Assembly (NCBI GenBank): GCA_964541895.1
Contig: CAZISM010000045.1
Location: 1 to 39,284 of the forward strand
Length of the DNA stretch: 39,284 bases
DNA from: CAZISM01 sp964541895
GTDB taxonomy: Bacteria > Zhuqueibacterota > Zhuqueibacteria > Residuimicrobiales > Residuimicrobiaceae
Reading direction: 5' to 3'
Shown here: piece after piece, positions 26,248-33,258 of the stretch
How positions within the stretch are numbered: the first letter of the stretch is position 1
How the letters are laid out: every line of letters starts with the position of its first letter
Position numbers and translations under genes: made by a program
The notes under the pieces: generated by a model
Databases searched by the model: none
The model's input: the letters and a program-made list of their open reading frames with translations, nothing else
What the model was told of the DNA's origin: nothing

Positions 26248-28719
26248 ATGAAAAAGACCATCGTTTTTTGCTGCGTGCTGATTTCACTAAAGCTCACGGC
26301 ACAATCCTCTTCAGGATCGGTAACCCTTCAGAACAAGGTCCTATCACTGACCTTTGATCTGAACAGGGGCAGCTATGCCATAAGGAATATTGCCGATGAT
26401 GTAACCCTGATCTCCGATGCCTATTTCCAGGCTGAAGGTCTATATTCAATCGATACGACAGGGACGATGGAATGGTCCAGACAAGAAGTGAACGGCATGT
26501 TCGGCAGAGGGGAAGCACTCCGGATCAGAAAAAAATTCGACATGTATTCCGATATGGTTTGGACCGCGACCCTGTATAATGAAAAGGATTTTGTGGTTCT
26601 TAATATGGGTATTATTAACGATTCCCAGATTCCCTTTCGCCTTACCGCCTTTTATCCGCTAAAGACCAAAAATAGCTGCAAAGGCATGGATATCCGGAAC
26701 CATTATGCCGTACTTGTCGGCAATTCAGGAGGAAACAGAACCTATGTCAGCGACCGCGACCGGATCACCTGCTTTAATAACGCCCTCATACGCTTTGGCG
26801 ATGCGGCAAAGCCAAAGATCATTGTGGCCGGCGGTCTTACCTATAACGAATTCGAAAAGTTCTGCAAGGTCACCAGAACCAAGGAAAGCATCGGCCTACA
26901 GCTTTTCAGCGAAGATCCGGTAGGCAAGCTGATTGAACCCGGCACAGAATGGCAGAACAGTGAGCTTTTTTATGTATGCATCAATAACGCCAATCCCTTT
27001 GAAGCTCTGGAAAAATATGGCCTGGCCGTAAGAGAGGCCCAGGATATCCACCTCAACTATTATGATTTCCCTACCGAGTGTCTCTGGTATGCCAGCGTAT
27101 ATGCCAAGGATCCTTCGCGTCCAAAATTCAACGATTCCAAAGGAGCGGTGGATGAAATGGACAATGCGATTAAATGCGGCTTTACGAAATTTACGCGAGT
27201 GGCCATCAGGCTGGTGCCGGACGCATACGGCAAACTCAACCAGCAAGGCTGGTGGGACGATCAGCACTGGGCCATGTGGGGCGACAAGGCTTCAACCGAC
27301 AGCAATAATTACTGCTCCCCGTATCTTACCACGGAAAGCTGGTGTCGGAAGATAATTGAAAAAGGCGGCGTTCCGATGACCTATTTCCAATCGGCCAGAC
27401 GATCGGAGGATTTTGTCAGGGAACACCCCGAATACATGCGTTTCAACGATCCTTATAAAATGGCCACAGGCCAGATCGATCATATGAAACGTCTCAATTA
27501 TGATCTGGGCAGCGAATCGGAGGAGGGCTACCTCAATCAGTGGTGGGATGAAGAGAATATGGTAGGCTACGATTTTACCGACCAGGGCTTTATCAACCAT
27601 ATGAATAATGTGTATACCAATCTGCGCAAGGCCGGCATTAAAGGGATCATGTTCGATTACCCGGAAGCGACAGCCTGGGCCTTTGATGGCGGATTTGACG
27701 ACAAATTTTCCACTACAGGCGGCGCGTACCGGAATATGCTCAAGCTGGCCTTTGAAGGCTTGGGCCAGGATTCCTACATCGACGAACGGCTAATCGGCAG
27801 AGGCTCTGACCTTTCAGCTGGTCTGGTCGCCTCGCAGCGAGTTTGGGGGGATAACGACATTTTCGTACCAGAGATGGTGAGCCGCTGCGGCTTGCGATGG
27901 TATAAAAACAGAGTGATCGTGAACTATGACCTGGATGCCAAGGATCCTTTAAAGGCCAGACCCAGCTTGAATAACGAAGGTTTAAAGACCCTCATGACCA
28001 TGTGTTATGTGGTCAGTGCGCGATTCCTGATGGCCAGAGGCTTTTATCAGCTTTCCAGCGAGCAGCTTTATATCATGAGCCGGACGTTTCCGTACCATGC
28101 ATTTCCAAAAAGCTCGCGACCGGTGGACGCTTTTACAAATGGATTCGACGTGCCCCGCATTTTCGATTTTGAAGTAAATAAAAAATGGCACCAGCTTACA
28201 TTGTACAATTCAAATATGGACACGCTGAATCTTTCCGGCGATCTGTTTCGCGTCAGCCTCGGCAGCTCTTTGAACCAGGGAGGACTGGGTCTTGACCCTC
28301 AGGACAAATACTATGTGTATGATTTTTGGAACGATCGATTTGCCGGCAAGCTTTCAGGAGTTGATACTCTCAGCCAGAAGCTCAGGCCGGGTGAAACCAG
28401 GATGTTGAGCATTCATGCGGTGGAAAATAATCCGCAATTCCTCTCTACCAACCGGCACATAATGCAGGGGCTGGTTGATTTGCCGGTCAAACCCGTGTGG
28501 GATGACACCAGGCACGTCATGAAAGGTACAGCTCTTGTGGTGGGAGGAGAACCCCATAAAATAGTACTTGCCCTGAACGGATTCAAACCGTTACAGTGCT
28601 CAACCAGAGACGCCAAAGCGACGATCCAGGTGACCGACAGCGCCAACGGTCTTGCGGAATTGTCCATACGATCCGATGTTAATAGAGAAATAAACTGGAC
28701 AGTTTCATTTGTGAAATAG
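26248..28719 (+). CDS. Secreted alpha-galactosidase-like (clan GH-D type) protein
   Basis: A signal peptide (MKKTIVFCCVLISLKLTAQ) is followed by an N-terminal beta-sandwich (about 25-260) and a TIM barrel. The barrel strand KAGIKGIMFDYPEATAW places an aspartate at residue 470, where GH27/GH36 enzymes have their nucleophile. Later, VPEMVSRCGLRWYKNRVIVNYDLDAKDPL and a C-terminal beta domain complete a typical three-part layout in 823 residues. I cannot assign it to a numbered GH family; alpha-galactosidase-like is a fold-level statement. The start is clear, though only a weak CGGA precedes it. The stop is about 30 bases before the point where the truncated symporter begins, so its arrival may have caused that truncation. 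Confidence 0.65.
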   Translation: MKKTIVFCCVLISLKLTAQSSSGSVTLQNKVLSLTFDLNRGSYAIRNIADDVTLISDAYFQAEGLYSIDTTGTMEWSRQEVNGMFGRGEALRIRKKFDMYSDMVWTATLYNEKDFVVLNMGIINDSQIPFRLTAFYPLKTKNSCKGMDIRNHYAVLVGNSGGNRTYVSDRDRITCFNNALIRFGDAAKPKIIVAGGLTYNEFEKFCKVTRTKESIGLQLFSEDPVGKLIEPGTEWQNSELFYVCINNANPFEALEKYGLAVREAQDIHLNYYDFPTECLWYASVYAKDPSRPKFNDSKGAVDEMDNAIKCGFTKFTRVAIRLVPDAYGKLNQQGWWDDQHWAMWGDKASTDSNNYCSPYLTTESWCRKIIEKGGVPMTYFQSARRSEDFVREHPEYMRFNDPYKMATGQIDHMKRLNYDLGSESEEGYLNQWWDEENMVGYDFTDQGFINHMNNVYTNLRKAGIKGIMFDYPEATAWAFDGGFDDKFSTTGGAYRNMLKLAFEGLGQDSYIDERLIGRGSDLSAGLVASQRVWGDNDIFVPEMVSRCGLRWYKNRVIVNYDLDAKDPLKARPSLNNEGLKTLMTMCYVVSARFLMARGFYQLSSEQLYIMSRTFPYHAFPKSSRPVDAFTNGFDVPRIFDFEVNKKWHQLTLYNSNMDTLNLSGDLFRVSLGSSLNQGGLGLDPQDKYYVYDFWNDRFAGKLSGVDTLSQKLRPGETRMLSIHAVENNPQFLSTNRHIMQGLVDLPVKPVWDDTRHVMKGTALVVGGEPHKIVLALNGFKPLQCSTRDAKATIQVTDSANGLAELSIRSDVNREINWTVSFVK

Positions 28720-28746
28720 CTGTTATACAGTTCGACGGCACTATAA

Positions 28747-29322
28747 TCTGAAAAAAAAAGACTCGCTGATACAGAGCATTACCTCAAGGTAGGACGTTTT
28801 GCCACAGTCTTTGGCATTCTGGCCTCGGTAGCCGCCGCTTATCTGGCGGCGCTCTTTAACAACATCATGGATTTGCTCCAACTGGTTTTTGCTTTTGTGA
28901 ACGCACCGCTGTTCGCCGTCTTTTTGCTGGGCATGTTCTGGAAACGAGCCACCGGCCACGGCGCCTTTTATGGATTGCTCTCCGGCACCCTTGCGGCGGC
29001 CGTGCATCACGGTCTGACGGCCCCAATTCATGCAAGCTCCCTGGCCAAAGGAGGATGGATGGGTGCTGTGTGGCGCACCTATCCCAGCGAAATGGCGCAA
29101 AACTTTTGGACCGCCATAGTGGCCTGGGTGGTTTGCTTTTTGATGACCATCGCGATCTCGTTGGTCACTCGTCGCACCAAAAAGGATGAAGAGCTGCGCG
29201 GTCTTGTTTACTCGCTTACACCCAGAATCAAGGAAACGGTTGCACACTGGTACATGCGGCCTGGCCTGATTGGATCCCTGATCCTGGCGGCAGGCGTTGC
29301 CTTGTATATACTATTCTGGTAG
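28747..29322 (+). pseudogene. 5'-truncated sodium:solute symporter (SSS family), C-terminal part only
   Basis: Only the last third of an SSS symporter remains. Homologous sequence starts upstream of any ATG, at ADTEHYLKVGRFATVFGI (from about 28765). It continues through FNNIMDLLQLVFAFVNAPLF, LLGMFWKRATGHGAFYGLL and a late transmembrane helix (WTAIVAWVVCFLMTIAISL), ending with a final helix. In the same frame a TAA at 28744-28746 closes the upstream side, just before a run of nine A. A complete member has over 500 residues; about 190 codons survive here, so the transport function is lost. An internal start at ATG 28867 would give a 151-residue fragment. The 3' end is intact and leads into its usual small partner gene. 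Confidence 0.8.
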
Positions 29323-29332
29323 TGGAGATCAT

Positions 29333-29551
29333 ATGACCAAACTCGATATTCTATTTCCGATTGGATTGTTGTTCAGCATCCTCGGGCTTTTAATTACGCT
29401 GTATGGGCTGTTCTCTGACCCTGCGCTGTACGCCCGTTCCCTTGGCATCAATATCAATTTGTGGTGGGGTCTTGTCCTTCTTTTGGCCGGCCTGGCGACA
29501 GTACTCCTGGCCCGAAAAGCATCAAAAAATCCTGCAAATACCGTTCGATAA
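29333..29551 (+). CDS. Small two-helix membrane protein next to the symporter
   Basis: A 72-residue protein with two hydrophobic helices (about 7-25, ending LLITLYGLF, and 45-62, GLVLLLAGLATVLLA) joined by the loop SDPALYARSLGININLWWG. The ATG follows the symporter stop by 10 bases and has GGAG seven bases upstream. Small proteins with this arrangement accompany SSS symporters in several phyla and are annotated as symporter small accessory proteins. I base the link on the pattern and position. The reading frame is intact although its presumed partner is truncated. Confidence 0.65.
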   Translation: MTKLDILFPIGLLFSILGLLITLYGLFSDPALYARSLGININLWWGLVLLLAGLATVLLARKASKNPANTVR

Positions 29552-29583
29552 GCTTTTTCGACTTGCGAGGAAAACCCTTTGCT

Positions 29584-30699
29584 ATGAAACATCGAGATCG
29601 TGTCCTGGCCGCGCTGAACCATGAGGAGACAGACCGTCCGCCATTTCAAGCCACCTTTGTTCCGGAATTTGCCGATCGCTTGCGGCTTGAATTTCACTTG
29701 CCGGCAATGAGAACAGAACCCCATCACCGGGAGTGGTATGGTTATGAGCTCGAGTGTCTGACAGGTCAGGATGCCTTGCAGGCTGGGGTCGGCTGGTTCA
29801 CCAATTATTATCTGCACGAAGAGCCGTATACCGATGAATGGGGCGTCGAATGGGATGTAAAGCATTTTGAAACGGCACTGGGTGCAGGATCTTATACAGA
29901 CATAAAAAAAAATCCTCTGCGCGATGACGATGAGCAAGCTCTGAACTACAAGGCCCCCAATCCGCATCGGCGGGAACTGTATGCACCTCTGGAACGCCTT
30001 ATCAAAGAGTATCAGCACGAGTACTATATTATCGGTCGGGTGCACTGCACCATCTTTGAATCCGCCTGGGCGCTCAGGGGGATGGAAGTGCTCATGATCG
30101 ATTTCCTGGCAAATCCGGACATTGCCAATCATCTGCTCGACGAAACCAGCCGTTATCATCTCGAGGTTGCCAAAACCATGGCGTCCATGGGTGCAGATAT
30201 GATCTGGCTCGGCGATGACATGGGGTCGCAATCTTCCCTGTTGATCAGTCCAAGTCTGTGGCGAAAATACTTTAAAGAGCGCATGGCCGGGCTGATTCGG
30301 GAGGTCAGGAATATAAAGCCGGATATCAAAATCGCCTATCATTCCGATGGGTGCAATTACGACCTGATACCGGATCTCATCGAGATCGGCGTCGATGTCT
30401 TGAATCCCATCCAGACTGAATCCATGAATCCAGAGCTCTTGAAGAAAAAATACGGCCAGAATCTCTGCTTTTTCGGCGGAATTGCCGTGCAATCGACTCT
30501 TCCTTTCGGCACACCTGCCGATATCGAGAAAGAGTACGCGTGGCTCAAGAGCACGCTGGGTCGAAATGGTGGCTGGATCTGCGCGCCGACCCATCACATT
30601 CAGCTCGACACACCAGTAGAAAACTTTATTGCCCTGTTGAAGGCCATAGGCGCTTGGAGTCCGACCCCAAGCGATCACCACTCGGAGGAGTATGCATGA
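29584..30699 (+). CDS. Uroporphyrinogen-decarboxylase-family protein (probable methyltransferase-like)
   Basis: The fold is that of URO-D/MtaA-type enzymes: MKHRDRVLAALNHEETDRPP at the start, GADMIWLGDDMGSQSSLLISP in the middle, KIAYHSDGCNYDLIPDLIEIGVDVLNPIQ as the metal/substrate strand, and FFGGIAVQSTLPFGTP followed by GGWICAPTHHIQLDTPVEN near the end. No haem genes are nearby. In glycan-use clusters such proteins are usually not true HemE enzymes but corrinoid or other methyltransferases of unknown substrate. The 371-residue length fits. GAGGAAAA lies ten bases before the ATG at 29584; the upstream open frame does not look coding. It overlaps the next gene by 4 bases (ATGA), indicating tight co-translation. 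Confidence 0.8.
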   Translation: MKHRDRVLAALNHEETDRPPFQATFVPEFADRLRLEFHLPAMRTEPHHREWYGYELECLTGQDALQAGVGWFTNYYLHEEPYTDEWGVEWDVKHFETALGAGSYTDIKKNPLRDDDEQALNYKAPNPHRRELYAPLERLIKEYQHEYYIIGRVHCTIFESAWALRGMEVLMIDFLANPDIANHLLDETSRYHLEVAKTMASMGADMIWLGDDMGSQSSLLISPSLWRKYFKERMAGLIREVRNIKPDIKIAYHSDGCNYDLIPDLIEIGVDVLNPIQTESMNPELLKKKYGQNLCFFGGIAVQSTLPFGTPADIEKEYAWLKSTLGRNGGWICAPTHHIQLDTPVENFIALLKAIGAWSPTPSDHHSEEYA

Positions 30700-31427
30700 A
30701 AAAAAAGCTGATCTTGCTTTTTGCCGGCATCGCTATTGCTGCAGGACCAGATCCAAAACCCCCTGACGGGATGGTGTACGTGCCTTCAGGCAGTTTTATC
30801 ATGGGGAGTGAGGTGGGGGATCCGGATGAACGGCCGCAACACATCGCCGCCACCGGGGCATTTTTTATCGACAAGTACGAAGTGAGCTGTGAGGAATATC
30901 TGAAATTCGATCCGGATTACCGATTTCCGCTTGCAAAAAGAAATCATCCGAATGATCCTGATTTTCTGTTTCCTCCTGCTTATAAAAATTTTCCGGTCAT
31001 TGTCACCTGGGAGCAGGCCAACGCCTACGCCCGCTGGGCCGGGAAACGTCTGCCCACTGAAAAAGAGTGGGAAAAAGCAGCTCGCGGAACCGATGGCCGC
31101 CTGTTTCCGTGGGGCAATACGTACGACGATACCTATGTGGTTTGGGATCTGTCTTTCCCGCGCGGCAGCGCCATCGCAAAACCCGAAAGCCCATATGGAT
31201 GCGTGGACATGGCCGGCAGCGTGTGGGAGTGGACGTCGGACTGGTATCAACCCTATTCCGGAAATCTGCTGCCCATGGAACAGTATGGTCAAAAATACAA
31301 AGTCATGCGCGGCGGATCGAATTTTAACGATTGCGCGCTGGTGCGCACCACGCAACGCTACTATGTTCCGCCAAACTCCACCGGCCGCTATTCGGTGGGA
31401 TTTCGCTGTGTGAAAGATATTGACTGA
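30696..31427 (+). CDS. Secreted FGE/SUMF1-fold protein lacking one active-site cysteine
   Basis: A short signal peptide (residues 1-16, LILLFAGIAIAAG) precedes a single FGE-sulfatase domain: MVYVPSGSFIMGSEVGDPDERPQH, WEQANAYARWAGKRLPTEKEWEKAARG, YGCVDMAGSVWEWTSDWY and a terminal GFRC. In true formylglycine-generating enzymes two cysteines five residues apart (CYRYRC in the human protein) bind copper and do the chemistry. Here the aligned segment is DCALVRTTQR, with the second cysteine replaced by threonine, so sulfatase activation is unlikely. A binding or structural role, as in other SUMF1-fold proteins, is more probable. GGAGG lies 7 bases before ATG 30696. No sulfatase gene is in the window. 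Confidence 0.8.
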   Translation: MKKKLILLFAGIAIAAGPDPKPPDGMVYVPSGSFIMGSEVGDPDERPQHIAATGAFFIDKYEVSCEEYLKFDPDYRFPLAKRNHPNDPDFLFPPAYKNFPVIVTWEQANAYARWAGKRLPTEKEWEKAARGTDGRLFPWGNTYDDTYVVWDLSFPRGSAIAKPESPYGCVDMAGSVWEWTSDWYQPYSGNLLPMEQYGQKYKVMRGGSNFNDCALVRTTQRYYVPPNSTGRYSVGFRCVKDID

Positions 31428-31437
31428 AATTCCCTAA

Positions 31438-31525
31438 CCCGGACAAGCCGGAACCAAATGTCGGACCTCGAAGGTGTCCGACATTTTTTGACCATTTTGC
31501 GCGAAACCCGACTCGTAATACAATA
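31438..31525 (+). repeat. Left 88-bp inverted repeat of the 31.4-32.9 kb cassette
   Basis: This 88-base sequence recurs in inverted orientation at 32794-32881 with five mismatches. Reading inward it holds CCGGAACCAAATG, the terminator hairpin, then TTTTGCGCGAAACCC and TAATACAAT at the inner edge. It lies 10 bases after the stop of the FGE-fold gene and 31 bases before the start of the enclosed gene. No target-site duplication is visible outside it. Confidence 0.9.
31456..31489 (+). terminator. Intrinsic terminator inside the left inverted repeat
   Basis: AAATGTCGGAC (31456-31466) pairs with GTCCGACATTT (31476-31486) over 11 bp around a 9-base loop, and the T-tract continues to 31489. It would stop transcripts coming from the UroD/FGE genes before they reach the enclosed gene. 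Confidence 0.85.
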
Positions 31526-31555
31526 ACTACTGCACAGTTTGAATTCGGAGGCATT

Positions 31556-32776
31556 GTGCCAACACATAGGTTCGCCAAGCTATTGCTGCTAGCGGTCGGT
31601 ATTCCCGGTCATTCGGCATTCGGCCAAAACGTTAACGAGTTCCCCAGGCGCACCGATCCTCTGCATGTCAAGGTGGACAAATTCGAAACGTTAACCCGAG
31701 GCAACCACTGGAACGAAGGGACCATCATGCAGCGCCCTATCTTTCCGCCTGCCGGAATCGACCGTCCGGTTATCGGCCCCCATGCCGATTGTTTGGATTG
31801 CACCACCGAATTGCTGGCGGCGTACGTTCACAAATACGCCATAGCCAAAAATCCGGCAGATCGCCACATCGCCGACCAGATTTTTGAAGGCATTGAAAAG
31901 TTGGAAAAAGTGACCGGGACGCCGGGTCTGGTTGCCCGAAGCTTTTATAAATCCGAGGTGGCGCTGTGGCATGAAAAAGAATTGTGGTATGACGAGTGGC
32001 ATGCATCCACCTCCATGCCCGGCTATCGCTGGCTCGGCGATCTAAGCTCGGACAAGTTCACCTCTTTGTGTTACGGCATCGGTACCTATTGGGAATTTTG
32101 CGCTGATGCCGACTATAGGCAAAGGGCCGCGGATTTCCTGGATCGTTTTATGAGCCGGATCATTGATCATAATTTTAAATTGGTCGATCTCGACGGCAAA
32201 ATGACCCTGTGGGGCAATTTTTGCCCTGATCTGCCACACCAGCCGCTGAATTCATTGGAAATACTGATGGGTCTCAAAGTCGCCCATCGACTGACCGGCA
32301 AAGACCGCTTTCATTATGCTTATCGCCTGCTGATAGATCGTTACCATTATGATGATGAGCAAATCAGGGCCAAAGTGCTGTGGCCGGTTGAATGGCGCAA
32401 CGTCGGCGATGATTACCACGCCGCTCGATCGCTTTATATGCTGCTGCGCTACGAACAGGATCCTTCCCTGCGCATCAAATACCGCATGAGCTTGAACCGG
32501 CACTGGCATGATTGGCAAAGCATGAACTTTGACTGGGAAAGTTCGATATGGTTCATCATGGTGTACCAGGTGCTCACCGGCGAAAATGTGTTGACGCCGG
32601 AGCGCATCCAGGTGATCAAGGCGATGTGGGGCTATGATCGCGTAAAGCGTGAGTTTGAAATCCCGACGGCTTCGGGTCCCAAGATTGTCGTAGCCGAAGA
32701 GGAGGGTTGTGCTGCGGCGATGCTGCGAAATTACTGGTTCGGGCGCTTTTACGGTTTGATCGATGCGGCGTGGTAA
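31556..32776 (+). CDS. Secreted alpha/alpha-barrel-like protein of unknown function, enclosed by inverted repeats
   Basis: I do not recognise a named family. The protein starts at GTG 31556 (GGAGG four bases upstream) with a signal peptide cleaved near AFG/Q. The remaining 380 residues are mostly helical, with repeated aromatic-rich helix pairs (KFTSLCYGIGTYWEFCADAD, PLNSLEILMGLKVAHRLTG, HAARSLYMLLRYEQDPSLR). Together with conserved-looking acidic and histidine residues (GPHADCLDCTTELL, YDEWHAS, LPHQPLN) this suggests an (alpha/alpha)6-type barrel as in epimerases and six-hairpin glycosidases. It resembles no transposase. The gene is whole and fills the space between two 88-bp inverted repeats. 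A six-hairpin carbohydrate enzyme is the best guess, at fold level only. Confidence 0.6.
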   Translation: MPTHRFAKLLLLAVGIPGHSAFGQNVNEFPRRTDPLHVKVDKFETLTRGNHWNEGTIMQRPIFPPAGIDRPVIGPHADCLDCTTELLAAYVHKYAIAKNPADRHIADQIFEGIEKLEKVTGTPGLVARSFYKSEVALWHEKELWYDEWHASTSMPGYRWLGDLSSDKFTSLCYGIGTYWEFCADADYRQRAADFLDRFMSRIIDHNFKLVDLDGKMTLWGNFCPDLPHQPLNSLEILMGLKVAHRLTGKDRFHYAYRLLIDRYHYDDEQIRAKVLWPVEWRNVGDDYHAARSLYMLLRYEQDPSLRIKYRMSLNRHWHDWQSMNFDWESSIWFIMVYQVLTGENVLTPERIQVIKAMWGYDRVKREFEIPTASGPKIVVAEEEGCAAAMLRNYWFGRFYGLIDAAW

Positions 32777-32793
32777 CTCGCTGCAACCGCTCG

Positions 32794-32881
32794 TATTGTA
32801 TTACGAGTAGGGTTTCGCGCAAAATGGTAGAAAAATGTCGGATACCTTCGAGGTCCGACATTTGGTTCCGGCTTATCCGGG
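32794..32881 (-). repeat. Right 88-bp inverted repeat of the cassette
   Basis: Inverted copy of 31438-31525 (83 of 88 positions identical by eye). It begins 17 bases after the stop of the enclosed gene. The inner end extends into a short hairpin, CTCGTA/TACGAG (32790-32807), that is incomplete in the left copy. Confidence 0.9.
32830..32863 (-). terminator. Terminator hairpin inside the right inverted repeat
   Basis: AAATGTCGGA (32833-32842) pairs with TCCGACATTT (32854-32863). The run of five A on the plus strand (32831-32835) makes the T-tract face the minus strand, so it acts best on transcripts entering from the right. On the plus strand it ends in TTTGG and would be a weak terminator for the enclosed gene. 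Confidence 0.6.
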
Positions 32882-33029
32882 CCAGGATTTTATTTTTGTT
32901 TTTTCGTTGTCTGATGAAAGCATAATTCCAGCAGGGACCATGTATTCATGATGGATCGGTGCGATAGGCCTGCCATGCCGCTCTGAAAAATAATTTAGCT
33001 ATAGTGCTCAAAGCGGCGCAAGTTTATGC

Positions 33030-33058
33030 TTGATTTTCATACCCTGATTGGCTAAGTT
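33030..33058 (+). promoter_or_regulatory. Promoter-like box with conserved spacer (copy 2)
   Basis: TTGATT (33030-33035) and TAAGTT (33053-33058) flank a 17-base spacer ending CTGATTGGC, nearly identical to the element at 26102-26130. It would give the kinase gene a leader of about 190 nt. The rest of 32882-33258 holds no gene I can support. Confidence 0.4.
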
Positions 33059-33258
33059 TTTTCAATTTGTATCCAAAGAGCATGTCGCTATGGTTAACAA
33101 GCTGGAAGAGTTGCGCTTCCGCGTGTTCCAACCCCGGCACACTGATGAATTCATCGGCTCCTGCAGCAACGGTAAAAATCTATATTTCTTTCATATATCA
33201 AATCCCAACGGGAAAAGTGGTCGCCAACAGAAAACACCTTTTGCCCAATGGAGGACTC

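Noticed and set aside
28720..28866. Intact symporter starting at ATG 28867
   Set aside because: Homology clearly extends upstream of this ATG, and several transmembrane helices are missing, so the frame is a fragment.
29329..30681. 450-codon minus-strand open frame
   Set aside because: Antisense of the URO-D-family gene and its small neighbour.
31438..32881. CRISPR array or attachment sites as an explanation of the repeats
   Set aside because: There are only two copies, inverted and 1.27 kb apart, with no short regularly spaced repeats and no integrase gene.
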